Source of the DNA: DATKZH01 sp964475955
GTDB taxonomy: Bacteria > Planctomycetota > Planctomycetia > Pirellulales > Thermoguttaceae
Direction: 5' to 3'
Length of the DNA: 45,349 bases
Assembly: GCA_964475955.1 (NCBI GenBank)
Contig: CAYYZY010000048.1
Coordinates: 1 to 45,349 of the forward strand
Shown: piece by piece, positions 20,595-29,594 of the stretch
Position numbering within the stretch: the stretch's first letter is position 1
How the letters are laid out: each line of letters starts with the position of its first letter
Made by a program: the position numbers and the translations under genes
Notes under the pieces: model-generated
What the model saw: only the letters and a program-made list of their open reading frames with translations
The model's database searches: none
What the model was told of the DNA's origin: nothing

Positions 20595-20663
20595 GTAGGG
20601 AACGGCCTCTGTGCCGTTCCGGGCCTGTGGTAGACGCCGAACGCCGCGGAGGGCGTTCCCTAC
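20595..20663. repeat. REP-like inverted pair (family D)
   Basis: Left: GTAG foot at 20595-20598, stem GGAACGGC / GCCGTTCC. Right, inverted: stem GAACGCC / GGCGTTC with CTAC at 20660-20663, i.e. GTAG on the minus strand. The two stems differ by changes on both sides that keep pairing. Confidence 0.88.
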
Positions 20664-20695
20664 AGTGGGTGTGTCGCCGAATCGCGCACGGTGGC

Positions 20696-21775
20696 TCAGG
20701 AGTCGGCGCCCGGCGGGCTCGAAGACGGTTCGGTCGAGGACGGCTCCTCGTCGGGCGCGACCACCTGGCCGTGGCACTTCACTTCGAGCGTTTCGGCGCC
20801 GGTCGCGTCGGTCTCGATGCGGATCGCGCCGCCGATCGGGCCCGGCGCGTCGCCCGCCTCGTACTTCACGGAGACCACGTGCAGCGGCTTCGACTCGTCG
20901 GGAAATTCGAACTCGAAGCGGTCGCTCGGGCCGGAGACCTTGGTGACGCGGAACGCCTTCTTGCCGCGGACGACGAGCTTCCGCTCGACCTTCCGGCCCG
21001 GATCGACCAGCCCCAGCATCAGGGAGGACGGCTTGACGGAGACGGTGGGCACCACGGCGCCTTCGACGGCGACGACCACGCGGGCGGCCTTCTCGTCGCG
21101 GTCGTTGGTCACCAGCATGACGGGGTCGCGCACGTAGCCGACCGGCGCGTCGGGCTCGAGCCCGACGAACAGGTCGTAGCTGACCTGGGCGCTTCCGACC
21201 AGCCCCGCATGTCGCCCCGTTTCGACCAGGCGCAGGCTGAGATGGGAGTTGTCCGATTCGGCGCGGACGATCTTCCAGTCGGGCTGGCCCGCGTAGTTGA
21301 TCGACACCTTCTTGGGCGGCGCGCCCTCGCCGAACGGGACCGAGCCGAACTGGACGGTACCCGGCTCCAGCACCACGTCGCTGCGGATGTAGACGTAGGC
21401 GTGCAACTGGACTTCGGTGCGGAGAACGCCGTCGGGCATCTGGCACGTGAGGTTCACCCGGAAGGTGGCTTCCTTGCGGCCGAGGAACTTGTGCGTGTCG
21501 ACGACGGCGATGATCTCGCCCTTCTCGTGCATCTTCAGGCGCTGGTGGCTCGCCCGGGCGTTCACGCAGCCGCAACTGGAGCGGACCGACTCGATGCACA
21601 CGTCTTCCACGTAGATGTTTCTGAGGGGAAACCGGTGGACGGCGTCTTGTCCCCGGGCGACGACGCCGAAGTCGTGGCTGGTGTGATCGAACATCGGCGT
21701 GGCGTCCCAGTCCGCGGCAGGGCTGAGTCGGCCGAGCGCCAAGAGCAGGCCCAGGGTGATAAGAATCCTTCGCAT
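20696..21775 (-). CDS. Secreted DUF1573 protein
   Basis: Exported protein of 359 aa. The ATG at 21775 has GAGGGA about 4 nt upstream, and a signal peptide (about 1-21, SPAADW) follows. The DUF1573 signature is clear: FDHTSHDFGVVARGQDAVHRF (in part residues 29-49), FPLRN, and SSCGCV at 67-71. It is followed by Ig-like beta segments: DFGSVPFGE-like LEPGTVQFGSVPFG near 150, a second V-K-P-S-S-L strand, and a final EVKCHGQV. The C-terminus is Ser/Pro/Glu-rich. DUF1573 is an ASPM/SPD-2/Hydin-like beta domain common in Bacteroidetes and planctomycetes, of unknown role. Its neighbours are unrelated. Confidence 0.85.
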   Translation of the reverse strand: MRRILITLGLLLALGRLSPAADWDATPMFDHTSHDFGVVARGQDAVHRFPLRNIYVEDVCIESVRSSCGCVNARASHQRLKMHEKGEIIAVVDTHKFLGRKEATFRVNLTCQMPDGVLRTEVQLHAYVYIRSDVVLEPGTVQFGSVPFGEGAPPKKVSINYAGQPDWKIVRAESDNSHLSLRLVETGRHAGLVGSAQVSYDLFVGLEPDAPVGYVRDPVMLVTNDRDEKAARVVVAVEGAVVPTVSVKPSSLMLGLVDPGRKVERKLVVRGKKAFRVTKVSGPSDRFEFEFPDESKPLHVVSVKYEAGDAPGPIGGAIRIETDATGAETLEVKCHGQVVAPDEEPSSTEPSSSPPGADS

Positions 21776-21844
21776 CGGTCCCTCGCGTCCTTTCCGTGCG
21801 AGCGCCAAGAGGCGCAGGGCGCCTTCCTGCACCGTCGCATCCCC

Positions 21845-21914
21845 GTAGCGTGGGTGCTTGCACCCACGCGTCTGCTTCTTCGCGCTCCGTAGGGTGGGTG
21901 CTTGCACCCACGCG
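21845..21914. repeat. Two tandem REP-like elements (family B)
   Basis: GTAG at 21845-21848 followed by stem CGTGGGTGC / GCACCCACG, and GTAG at 21889-21892 followed by stem GTGGGTGC / GCACCCAC, each with loop TT. They are direct repeats 44 nt apart, lying upstream of the DUF1573 gene and downstream of the UroD-like gene. Confidence 0.9.
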
Positions 21915-21938
21915 TTCCCTTCTTTTGCGCCGCGCCGG

Positions 21939-23378
21939 TCAGAAGGAGAGCAGGATCTGCCAGATGTAGATGTAGGCCAGCGCGTCGATATTCTCCCATA
22001 CGTCCTGTACGAGTTGCGTGTTCCCCTTGAGGTCGGGGAGCCGGCTTCGCTTCGTCTCCCAAGGGACGCAAACCCCGGGCCGGGGGGCCTCGTCCGGAAG
22101 CGGGGGCATGAATCGCTCCTTGGGGAGCGCGCCGGGGTCGAGCGTCGGGCCGACCTCCGGGGGCACCGACGACTTGCCGTCCGGGTAGACGCCGTACCGG
22201 CGCGCCGCCTCGGTCATCGCCTGGACGTTCTCCACGCGCGTGTCGTTCTGCATGATCGCGCCGGCGTCGACGATGTAGCCGCCGTCGCGCCCCACGCCCT
22301 CGATCACTTTCTTCGTGTACTGGCGGACCTCGTCGGCCGGGCGGTGGCTCAGGATCACGTTGGGGATGCCGCCGCTTAGGCAGAATTTCTCGCCGAGCAC
22401 CTCGTGGGCCTTGAAGATGTCGCCCTGGTCGACGTGGTACACGATGCTCAGGTCGGGCAGTTCGGCGAACGACTCGAGATGGTGGTCCCAGTTGCCCTCA
22501 GCGTAGAACAGGGTCTGGTGGCCGTCGGCCCAGAGCTGCTTGATGATCGGCTTCACGGTCGGCCAGTAGAACTCCTTGAACTGATCGAAGGAAACGAAAG
22601 GCACGCAGCCTCGGTGCATCCAGTAGCCGATCGGCACCTGCTTGTTCGGATCGGCCGTGACCTTGGCCACGTGATACAGGTGCGGCATCAGGGCCTCGCA
22701 GGCGGCCAGCACCTTCTTGGGGCGCTCCCGGAGGTCGTCCACCAGGCCGAGGTAGCCGCGGAACTTGTCGCCGAGGATGTCCAGCGGCGCCTTGAACATG
22801 CCGGCGATCGCCGACACGGTGCCCGACTCGCGACGCAGCCGCTCGATCTGCCCCGGGAAGGAGCCGAAGTACTGCATCATCGCCATCCCGCCCTTGAGGA
22901 ACGAGAAGTTGTTCTCCAGCGTGGTCGGCTCGCCCATCGGCTGAACCGACGAGGAGACCCGCGGCAGCCACACCCGGTACATGTAGCCCGTCGGGTCCTC
23001 GATGAACTCGTCGTACTCCTCGGGCTTCATGAACGCCTTCTCTTGCGGCGGCTCGCGGTACTGGAAGCCGGTATCGGGCGGGATGTGGATGCCGGGCACG
23101 CCGTAATAGACGAGATCCATGGCGTCGGTCATGCCCGACCACACGTAGACCATGTTGGCCACGGCGGCGTCCCAGTCGAAGTCGGCCGCGCACTTGCAGG
23201 CCGCCTCGAAGGCGTTCTGGTAGTCGTGGACCAACTCCTGGCACGTGTATCCCGCGTGGACGCCCGTGAACTCGGCCGCGAACGGCCGGACCGGCACCAT
23301 GTCGGGCTTCTCGTTCCGCATCGCGGTCACGTAGCGGTTCAGACGCTGCTGGTAGAGCGGTTCCATGTCGTTGGACAT
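21939..23378 (-). CDS. Uroporphyrinogen decarboxylase-family (UroD/MtaA-like) protein
   Basis: Soluble protein of 479 aa with a UroD-type TIM barrel. Visible segments are the N-terminal RLNRYVTAMRNEKPDMVPVRP (in part), CADFDWDAAV, GHQTLFYAEGNWDHHLESFAE (in part) and VYHVDQGDIFKAHEVLG, the latter two typical of the corrinoid/cobamide methyltransferase branch (MtaA, MtbA). It is longer than HemE (about 350 aa), with an insertion in the first third and a C-terminal extension of about 90 residues. True HemE active-site motifs are not evident, so a haem role is unlikely. Methyl transfer to or from a cobamide or thiol is a reasonable guess, but no corrinoid protein lies beside it. An ATG at 23420 is an alternative start. 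Confidence 0.8.
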   Translation of the reverse strand: MSNDMEPLYQQRLNRYVTAMRNEKPDMVPVRPFAAEFTGVHAGYTCQELVHDYQNAFEAACKCAADFDWDAAVANMVYVWSGMTDAMDLVYYGVPGIHIPPDTGFQYREPPQEKAFMKPEEYDEFIEDPTGYMYRVWLPRVSSSVQPMGEPTTLENNFSFLKGGMAMMQYFGSFPGQIERLRRESGTVSAIAGMFKAPLDILGDKFRGYLGLVDDLRERPKKVLAACEALMPHLYHVAKVTADPNKQVPIGYWMHRGCVPFVSFDQFKEFYWPTVKPIIKQLWADGHQTLFYAEGNWDHHLESFAELPDLSIVYHVDQGDIFKAHEVLGEKFCLSGGIPNVILSHRPADEVRQYTKKVIEGVGRDGGYIVDAGAIMQNDTRVENVQAMTEAARRYGVYPDGKSSVPPEVGPTLDPGALPKERFMPPLPDEAPRPGVCVPWETKRSRLPDLKGNTQLVQDVWENIDALAYIYIWQILLSF

Positions 23379-23476
23379 CGGGGCGTCTTTCTGCGAGATC
23401 GGGTTGCGGGGGTGGGTCATCCGACGCGGGTCCGGGCGGTTCGCTCGGGCGGCCCGGCCCGTTGGGGGGATGTCGT

Positions 23477-23505
23477 AGTATGCCAAAGCCGCCAGAGCGT
23501 GTCAA
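23477..23505 (-). promoter_or_regulatory. Predicted sigma70-type promoter of the UroD-like gene
   Basis: On the minus strand, a consensus -35 TTGACA (23500-23505) and CATACT (23477-23482) are separated by 17 nt. The leader would be about 90 nt. Confidence 0.7.
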
Positions 23506-23534
23506 TCTTGACGATGGCACATCCCCTCGCCATA

Positions 23535-23562
23535 GGGGACCGCTGGAAACGGAGCCGTCCCC
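23535..23562. repeat. Imperfect palindrome (family H)
   Basis: GGGGAC and GCT on one side pair with AGC and GTCCCC on the other, with one mismatch. It lies just upstream of the UroD-like promoter and resembles the other intergenic palindromes, though without a GTAG foot. Confidence 0.6.
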
Positions 23563-23658
23563 AGGTTAGCCTGGCGCTGTGTCCGGCGTGCCTCCGCTAG
23601 GCGCGAGGTGGCCCAATGGCTCGATCGTCGAACCCCGAATCGAACGCGTTTCCCCGAA

Positions 23659-23787
23659 CGTGGGGCACGTTTCCAACGTGCCCACAACCCAATGGCACGT
23701 TGGAAACGTGCCCCACAACCCAATGGCACGTTGGAAACGTGCCCCACAACCTGCGCGCACCAGGCGCGCATCATCACGGTCAGAGAC
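23659..23787. repeat. Three REP-like elements plus conserved flank (family A)
   Basis: One GTGG-footed element (stem GGCACGTT / AACGTGCC) at about 23660-23682 is followed by two inverted copies (23694-23716 and 23723-23745), then the same roughly 40-nt flank as at 17921-17957. The middle copy is a 29-nt direct duplication relative to the 17860 locus. It ends about 40 nt before the GH51 start. Confidence 0.88.
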
Positions 23788-23824
23788 TCTATCGCTATCA
23801 CGCGACTTCACTGAGGAGGACCCC

Positions 23825-26230
23825 ATGCCCCGCACCATGACCATCGTTGTTGCGATCGCGGTCTTTACAGTGCTCCTCGTGGCGGCCCAATCGCCGGCCG
23901 CCGATCGTTCCGACGCCGGCCTACCCAACGCCTCGTTCGAAAATTCCGACGGCCAGCGCCCGGCACACTGGGAGCCGTACACCTGGAACGGGGAGGGCGC
24001 GTTCGAATACGCCGAGGTCGGCCGCACCGGCAAGCGGAGCGTGATGATCGCCTCGGAGGAAGGGGCCGACGTCGCCTGGCACGCACGGGTGCCCGTCGAG
24101 CCGTTTTCCACCTATCGCCTTTCGGGCTGGATCAAGACGGAGAACGTGAAGCCCGCGGGCGGACGCGGCGCCCTCGTCAATCTGCACAACGTGCAAGGCG
24201 TGGCCACGACGGCCGTCACCGGCACCACCGACTGGACCCAGGTCGAAGTCACCTTCGAGACCGGCGAGCGCGACTCGCTCTGGGTCAACTGCCTCTTCGG
24301 CGGATGGGGCCTGGCGACCGGCAAGGCCTGGTACGACGACCTCCGGCTGGAGCGCCTCTCGGGCGCCGACCTGAAGCCGACGATCACCGTCGACGTCGGG
24401 CGAAAGGGCGAGCCGATCTCGGAGTACATCTACGGGCAGTTCATCGAGCACCTGGGCCGCTGCATCTACGGCGGAATCTGGGCGGAAATGCTCGAAGACC
24501 GCAAGTTCTACTTCCCCATCACGGCGGAGTACAACCCGTATCGGGCGAAGGGCGACGCGCCCGACGACGCCCTGCTGCCGGTCGTGGGGGCCTCGCCGTG
24601 GGAGATCCTGGGCCCGGCCGATTCGGTGACCATGATCGAGGCGGGTTCCTTTGTGGGCGAACAGACCCCGCGGATCGCGCTCGGCGCCGGCATCGCGCAG
24701 CACGACCTGGCCCTGGAGAAGGGGAAGGAGTACGCCGGCTACGTCTGGCTGAAGCCGGCGCAGGGCAAGAGCACGGTTCGCGTCTCGCTCACCTGGGGCG
24801 ACCGCCCGGAGGATCGCCAAACCGACTCGATCACCGCTGACGGCAATGAGTACGCCAGGGTGCCGCTCTACTTCCGCGCGGTGGCCGATACGGAACACGC
24901 CAGCCTGCGGATCGAGGTCGTCGACGGGGGGCCCTGCTTCGTGGGCACCGCCTCGCTGATGCCGGCCGACAACGTCGAGGGGATGCGGGCCGACACGCTC
25001 GAGCTGCTCGAACGGCTCGATTCGCCCATCTACCGTTGGCCCGGCGGGAACTTCGTCAGCGGTTACGACTGGAAGGACGGCATCGGCCCGCGCGACCGGC
25101 GCCCGCCCCGCAAGAACCCGGCCTGGACCGGCGTGGAGCACAACGATTTCGGGCTCGACGAGTTCATGACCTTCTGCCACCTGCTCGACACCGAGCCGCT
25201 GGTGGTCGTCAACAGCGGGCTGGGCGGCGCCGAGAGCGCGGTCGAGGAGATCCAGTACGCCAACGGGAAGGCGGACAGCCCCATGGGTAAGCTTCGAGCC
25301 GAAAACGGCCACGCCGAGCCGTACGGCGTCACGTGGTGGGGCGTGGGCAACGAGATGTACGGCGGGTGGCAGCTCGGGCACATGCCGCTGGAGAAGTACA
25401 TCGCCAAGCACAACCGGTTCGCCGAGGCGATGCGCGCGGCCGATCCGTCGATCAAGCTCATCGCCGTGGGGGCCGTGGGCGAGTGGAGCGAGGGGATGAT
25501 GGCCCACTGCGCCGACCACATGGACCTGATCAGCGAACACTTCTACGTGCGCGACCTGCCCGGCCTCATGTCGCACGTGGCCCAGCCCGCCCGCCGGGTG
25601 CGCGAGATCGCCGCGGCCCACCGCAAGTACCGCGAGCGGTTCGACTCGCTCGAGGGCAAGGACGTCCGCATCGCGCTGGATGAGTGGAACTACTGGTACG
25701 GCCCGCACCTGTACGGCGAGTTGGGCGTGCGCTACTTCCTGCGCGACGCGCTCGGCGTGGGCGCCGCGCTGAACGAATTTGCGCGCAACAGCGACATGTA
25801 CCACATGGCCAACTACGCGCAGACGGTCAACGTCATCGGCGCGATCAAGACCACGAAGACCGACGCCGCCATGGCCACCACCGGCCTGGCGCTGACGCTC
25901 TACCGCCGGCACTTCGGCGAGGTGCCGGTCGCCGTCGAGGCCGGCCGTCCGCTCGACGTCGTCGCTTCGGTGGCCAAGGACACGCACACGCTCCCCATCG
26001 CGGTCGTCAATCCCGCGATGACCGGCTACGAGGTGCCGCTCGAAGTCGCCGGGGCCCAGCTCGCCGGCACGGGCCGCGCCTGGCAGATCGCCGGAAGCGA
26101 CCCCATGGCCTACAACGGCCCGGGCCGAAAGCCGGAGGTCACCATCGAAGAACGGCCGCTCCGCGCCGTCGGCGATCACCTTCAGGTCGCGCCGTGCAGC
26201 GTCACGATCTTCGCTCTCGACCTGGAATAG
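23825..26230 (+). CDS. Secreted alpha-L-arabinofuranosidase, GH51-type
   Basis: Exported glycoside hydrolase of 801 aa, with a strong GAGGAGG site before the ATG. A signal peptide (about 1-27) precedes a CBM4/9-like beta-sandwich (about 30-185, from LPNASFENSDGQRPAHW to WYDDLRLERL). The GH51 catalytic barrel begins with GQFIEHLGRCIYGGIWAE. The acid/base is Glu510 in WGVGNEMYGG and the nucleophile Glu620 in ALDEWNYWYG, 110 residues apart as usual. A C-terminal beta domain closes the protein. A second carbohydrate-binding-like segment is inserted after the first barrel strands (about 285-380). The enzyme would release terminal arabinose from plant or algal polysaccharides. No transporter or other hydrolase is adjacent. 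Confidence 0.92.
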   Translation: MPRTMTIVVAIAVFTVLLVAAQSPAADRSDAGLPNASFENSDGQRPAHWEPYTWNGEGAFEYAEVGRTGKRSVMIASEEGADVAWHARVPVEPFSTYRLSGWIKTENVKPAGGRGALVNLHNVQGVATTAVTGTTDWTQVEVTFETGERDSLWVNCLFGGWGLATGKAWYDDLRLERLSGADLKPTITVDVGRKGEPISEYIYGQFIEHLGRCIYGGIWAEMLEDRKFYFPITAEYNPYRAKGDAPDDALLPVVGASPWEILGPADSVTMIEAGSFVGEQTPRIALGAGIAQHDLALEKGKEYAGYVWLKPAQGKSTVRVSLTWGDRPEDRQTDSITADGNEYARVPLYFRAVADTEHASLRIEVVDGGPCFVGTASLMPADNVEGMRADTLELLERLDSPIYRWPGGNFVSGYDWKDGIGPRDRRPPRKNPAWTGVEHNDFGLDEFMTFCHLLDTEPLVVVNSGLGGAESAVEEIQYANGKADSPMGKLRAENGHAEPYGVTWWGVGNEMYGGWQLGHMPLEKYIAKHNRFAEAMRAADPSIKLIAVGAVGEWSEGMMAHCADHMDLISEHFYVRDLPGLMSHVAQPARRVREIAAAHRKYRERFDSLEGKDVRIALDEWNYWYGPHLYGELGVRYFLRDALGVGAALNEFARNSDMYHMANYAQTVNVIGAIKTTKTDAAMATTGLALTLYRRHFGEVPVAVEAGRPLDVVASVAKDTHTLPIAVVNPAMTGYEVPLEVAGAQLAGTGRAWQIAGSDPMAYNGPGRKPEVTIEERPLRAVGDHLQVAPCSVTIFALDLE

Positions 26231-26301
26231 ACGCTTTGTGGCAGAGCACGTTGCGCAAGTTTATGGGTGCGGCTCAGGGGGAGATGACCACAGAGGGGGC
26301 G

Positions 26302-26330
26302 CGTGGGTCTCGTGCCTCGACCCACCCTAC
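26302..26330. repeat. REP-like element with altered loop (family B variant)
   Basis: On the minus strand: GTAG foot, stem GTGGGTC / GACCCAC, loop GAGGCACGA. It shares the outer stem with the other family B elements but has a different inner stem and loop. It sits in the 160-nt convergent gap between the GH51 gene and the LptC/A-like gene. Confidence 0.75.
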
Positions 26331-26390
26331 GTGGAAAACGCGCCCTATACGCGGCTTCGCCCTCTACCCCAGTTCTCCCGGCGCGACGGG

Positions 26391-29300
26391 TCACTGGGTT
26401 TTGAGGGATCGGGCGCGCTCGAGGTGGGCCTGGCCGGTGGAGATCCAGTAGAGGACGCGGCCGGCTTCCACCTCCGACCAGGGGGCGCCGACCTGCTTCT
26501 GGTGGTAGAGCTCGGCGTGAGCCCAACCGTTGCCTTCGAGGATCAAGAGTTGCTTGACGTCGTCGTAGGTCATGCGGGGCGCTCGGGCGCTGAACGTGCG
26601 GCCTTCGACCTCGACGTTGCCGCGGGCCACCATCTCGGTCGCCCGGCCTTCGCCCGTGGGGAGCGGCATCTCGGTGACCGTCAGCTCCCGGCAACTGAGC
26701 AGCACGCCGCGGGGTCCGAGTGAGGCGAAATCGTTGGGGTCGATCGTTACCCCCCAGGAATCGACCGGGGCGTACGCCGTGCGCACGTCGTGAAGAAAGG
26801 TCATCTGGCGTTGGTGCAGGTTGCCTTCGAGCGAGCCCTCGTAGCGGACGTTCAGGTAGCGCAGCGGCGCGTCGTCTTCGTCGTCTTCGGCGGCGTCGGA
26901 AGCGTCGGAAGCGTCGGGCCGGCTGCGGTAGGCGGCGGTCGTGCGTTGGCCGCCCAGGGCGGGCAGGAGGTCGGAGGAGGCGCGGCGCACGGTCGTCACC
27001 GTGCCCGGGCCGGCACGGATCTCGCCCGTAACGCGGTCGACCGACAGGCTGGAGCCCCGGTTCCGATCGATCGACGGTTTGGGCACTTCGAACCGGTCGA
27101 ACGACGCCCGGCCCTCTTCGTCGAGCGAGCGGTTCTCCATCAGCGCGCCGCCGTGGCAGACGATGCTCCGCAGCTCGACCCGTTCGGGCCGCTCTTTGAC
27201 CTCGGCGAAGCGGATGGTGCGGGCGAGGTGGACGTCGAGCACCTCGGTGTGGAGGTTCGACTGGCCGCGCTGGTGCCGGCCCGCGGCGACGACCGCCCCT
27301 TCGAAGCGGACCCGCGCGCCGTCGAACACCATGCGCCGCTTCCATTGCACCTGGAGGCGGCCCGGCGTGGCCAACGGACGGCCCTCAAGGTCGTGGTCCA
27401 AGGGCAACTCGGTCCAGCCGGGTTCGTCGACGCGAAGCTCGTTCGTGCCGCCGTCGAGTTCGATGCACGAGTCGCGGGCCGTGCCGGAGAGCGTGAGGCC
27501 GCGCCCCTGGAATCGGGCCGGGTTGCCGCGGATGAGCACCGTGCGGTGGGGCTCGCCGGCCTCTTCCACGTGGACGAGCTCGCCGCTGACGGTCACCGGG
27601 AGGTCGTCGGGCCGGGCCGTGCGGGTCTCGGTCAGATCGACGCCGCCCTCGATGATCAGCTCGGCCAGTTCGGCCTCGGCCCCGCGCGGCGATTTCGAGG
27701 AGCCCAGGTCGGGCGGCACGAGCACGCGGGCCTGCAACAGGCGGCCGTCGATCTTGAAATGGCGGTCGTCGTCGGTCGCCGCCGAATCGCGATCGGTCGC
27801 CGCGGCCGAACCTTCGGACGCCGGGGCGCCGCCCGGCCCCTCGCGCGGGTCTTGGGCGCGGTCGGAGGGCGTAGCGCGCCGGTCGGGTGAGGCGTCGGCG
27901 TGTTCGGCGGACGCGTCGGTCTGTTTCTTCTCTTCGAACCAGACGCCCAACTGGTCGACCGTGCCCGAGACCTGGGGCGAATCTACCGACACCTTGCCCA
28001 GGGCGACGAGCCGGTCGGGGCGGATCTCGACGCGATCCTTGGGGTCGCTGGGCGGCCGCTCGAACACGTAGAAGTGAATTTCCGTGGCGTCCATCTGACC
28101 CAGCTCGCCGAACTTGAGCTGGGCGTCGCCGTAGAGCGAGACCACCGGCTGCCCTTCGTGCGGGCGCAACTGGAGGCGTTTCGTCCAGCGGGCCGTCAAC
28201 TGCTGGTCGGGCTTCTCATCGGTCGCTGCCCGGAGCCAGCCGGCCCCTTCGGCGGTCGCCCGGCCCAACCGGCCCTCCTCGGCCAACTGGTAGCGGAGCT
28301 TGGGGGCGCGGATCTCGTTGGTGCCCTGCTGGAGGTAGACTTCGTCCGGGCCGTCGAGCGTGATCCAGCCGGTGTGGAAGTCGTAGTCGAGCCACTCGCC
28401 GCGGGCTTCGATCCGCTCGCTGGGGGCGCGGACCACGACCGGGGCGCCCTCGGCCGTGATCCGCCGCGGTTGCAGCTCGAACTGCCGCGATCGGTCGGCG
28501 GGCGAGGGCGGCTCGCGTCGGTCCGCGGTGCGCTCTTCCTCATGGGGAAGGGCTTTGCGCGCCTGGGCGAAGTGGATCGAGAGCTTCTCGCAGTTGAGTT
28601 GGTCGACGGGGCCTTCGGGGTGCACCCGCTCGACGTCGACCCGGTCTTCGAACGTGGCGACCTGCCCCAGCGGGTCGAACCGGAAGGGCCCGCGGCACCG
28701 GACCTCGATGGGCAGGGCCTGCGCGGGCGCCGGGTCCTCGGCCTCCTTGGGGGCTTCAGAACGCCCGGGGGGCTTGCCGTCGCGAGGGAGGCCGGGCACG
28801 AGTGCGTCCGGGTCTTCGAGGTGGAGCCTGAGGTAGTCGAGATGGACGATCTCGGCCGACTCGACGCCGTCGATGTTCGGCCCGTGGCGGTCGGGCTCCC
28901 GGTCGGGGTCGGCGTAGAGGTGGATCCGCAGCTTGCGGCCGCGTCCGTGGTTGGGGCCGAGGCGGAAGTCGACGTCGCCGTCGGTGGAAACTCGCTTCTC
29001 GGTCAGGTCGACGTCGTGGGCGATCACTTCGAGGTCGTCTTCGGGGCCCGGCGACTTGCCGGCGCTGCGGATGCGGATGCGCCCGTCGAGCCGGCCCTTC
29101 TCGAGCTGGCCGAACTCGATCTTGCGCAGCTCGAACGGGCGGTCGAATTCCAGGATCGCGCCCTCGGGGGCCTCGAGGACGATCGAGCGGCGCCAATGCT
29201 CCTCGGGGGTTTCGGCGGCCCGGTCGGGCGTGAAGATCATGGTGCAGGGGCGGATCGAAACGCGCTTGCCGCTTTCCAGCCGCTCGTAGCCCTTCATCAG

Positions 29301-29552
29301 GAGCTTGACCCGGTCCATTTCCAGGATCGTGGGGTTTTCCAGCTCCCACGAGCCGGGCGGGAAGAGCCCCCGGAGTTCCCGGCCCCATCGCTCCTTCGAT
29401 CGGCCGGCCGCCGACGCGGGGAACGCCTCCGAGTCGGGCGCGGCGCGGCGGTGGGCCGACGGCTCGATCAGCGGCACGGCCACCAGCGCGTAGGCCCAGT
29501 AGGCCACCAGCACGATGGCGAAGCTGCCGCCGATGCGGATCAGTCGGGCCAT
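26391..29552 (-). CDS. Very large single-pass LptC/LptA (OstA)-like protein
   Basis: Product of 1053 aa. One N-terminal membrane segment (about 8-30) is followed by a wholly extracytoplasmic body with short beta-strands throughout, no Cys-rich or enzymatic motif, and charged disordered linkers (about 255-290, 525-580). LptA/OstA-like strand patterns recur: RIEARGEWLDYDFHTGWITL (about 375-395), VVSLYGDAQLKFGELGQMDA (about 467-487), LVALGKVSVDSPQVSGTVDQ (about 515-535), and ARAPRMTYDDVKQLLILEG near the C-terminus. In LptC a membrane anchor carries one such jellyroll of about 150 residues; here there may be several. It lies 42 nt downstream of kdsC, the position of lptC-lptA in proteobacteria. 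I infer an LPS transport bridge; remote homology needs confirmation. Confidence 0.7.
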   Translation of the reverse strand: MARLIRIGGSFAIVLVAYWAYALVAVPLIEPSAHRRAAPDSEAFPASAAGRSKERWGRELRGLFPPGSWELENPTILEMDRVKLLMKGYERLESGKRVSIRPCTMIFTPDRAAETPEEHWRRSIVLEAPEGAILEFDRPFELRKIEFGQLEKGRLDGRIRIRSAGKSPGPEDDLEVIAHDVDLTEKRVSTDGDVDFRLGPNHGRGRKLRIHLYADPDREPDRHGPNIDGVESAEIVHLDYLRLHLEDPDALVPGLPRDGKPPGRSEAPKEAEDPAPAQALPIEVRCRGPFRFDPLGQVATFEDRVDVERVHPEGPVDQLNCEKLSIHFAQARKALPHEEERTADRREPPSPADRSRQFELQPRRITAEGAPVVVRAPSERIEARGEWLDYDFHTGWITLDGPDEVYLQQGTNEIRAPKLRYQLAEEGRLGRATAEGAGWLRAATDEKPDQQLTARWTKRLQLRPHEGQPVVSLYGDAQLKFGELGQMDATEIHFYVFERPPSDPKDRVEIRPDRLVALGKVSVDSPQVSGTVDQLGVWFEEKKQTDASAEHADASPDRRATPSDRAQDPREGPGGAPASEGSAAATDRDSAATDDDRHFKIDGRLLQARVLVPPDLGSSKSPRGAEAELAELIIEGGVDLTETRTARPDDLPVTVSGELVHVEEAGEPHRTVLIRGNPARFQGRGLTLSGTARDSCIELDGGTNELRVDEPGWTELPLDHDLEGRPLATPGRLQVQWKRRMVFDGARVRFEGAVVAAGRHQRGQSNLHTEVLDVHLARTIRFAEVKERPERVELRSIVCHGGALMENRSLDEEGRASFDRFEVPKPSIDRNRGSSLSVDRVTGEIRAGPGTVTTVRRASSDLLPALGGQRTTAAYRSRPDASDASDAAEDDEDDAPLRYLNVRYEGSLEGNLHQRQMTFLHDVRTAYAPVDSWGVTIDPNDFASLGPRGVLLSCRELTVTEMPLPTGEGRATEMVARGNVEVEGRTFSARAPRMTYDDVKQLLILEGNGWAHAELYHQKQVGAPWSEVEAGRVLYWISTGQAHLERARSLKTQ

Positions 29553-29594
29553 GGGGCGAAACGCGGGCTGGAAGCTCGAAACGGGGTACGGCGG

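Larger units (their letters stand above)
19982..20695. other. 714-nt non-coding region with several repeats
   Basis: The largest gap of the window. It contains a degenerate palindrome at about 20143-20205 (GTAGCAGG, GCCGTGCGCC, CACGGCGTGC), the AT-rich shared motif at 20317-20347, a GC-rich pair around 20396-20490 (GACGCCGAGGCGTC, then CTGACGACGG), and the BIME-like unit at 20595-20663. I found no credible gene: open frames here lack ribosome-binding sites and look like GC-rich noise. Confidence 0.65.

Noticed and set aside
17860..23745. CRISPR array
   Set aside because: Repeats are palindromic pairs with no regular spacers and no cas genes.
23579..23824. N-terminal extension of the GH51 enzyme up to 23579
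   Set aside because: It translates REP-like repeats; the ATG at 23825 has a strong ribosome-binding site and begins a signal peptide.
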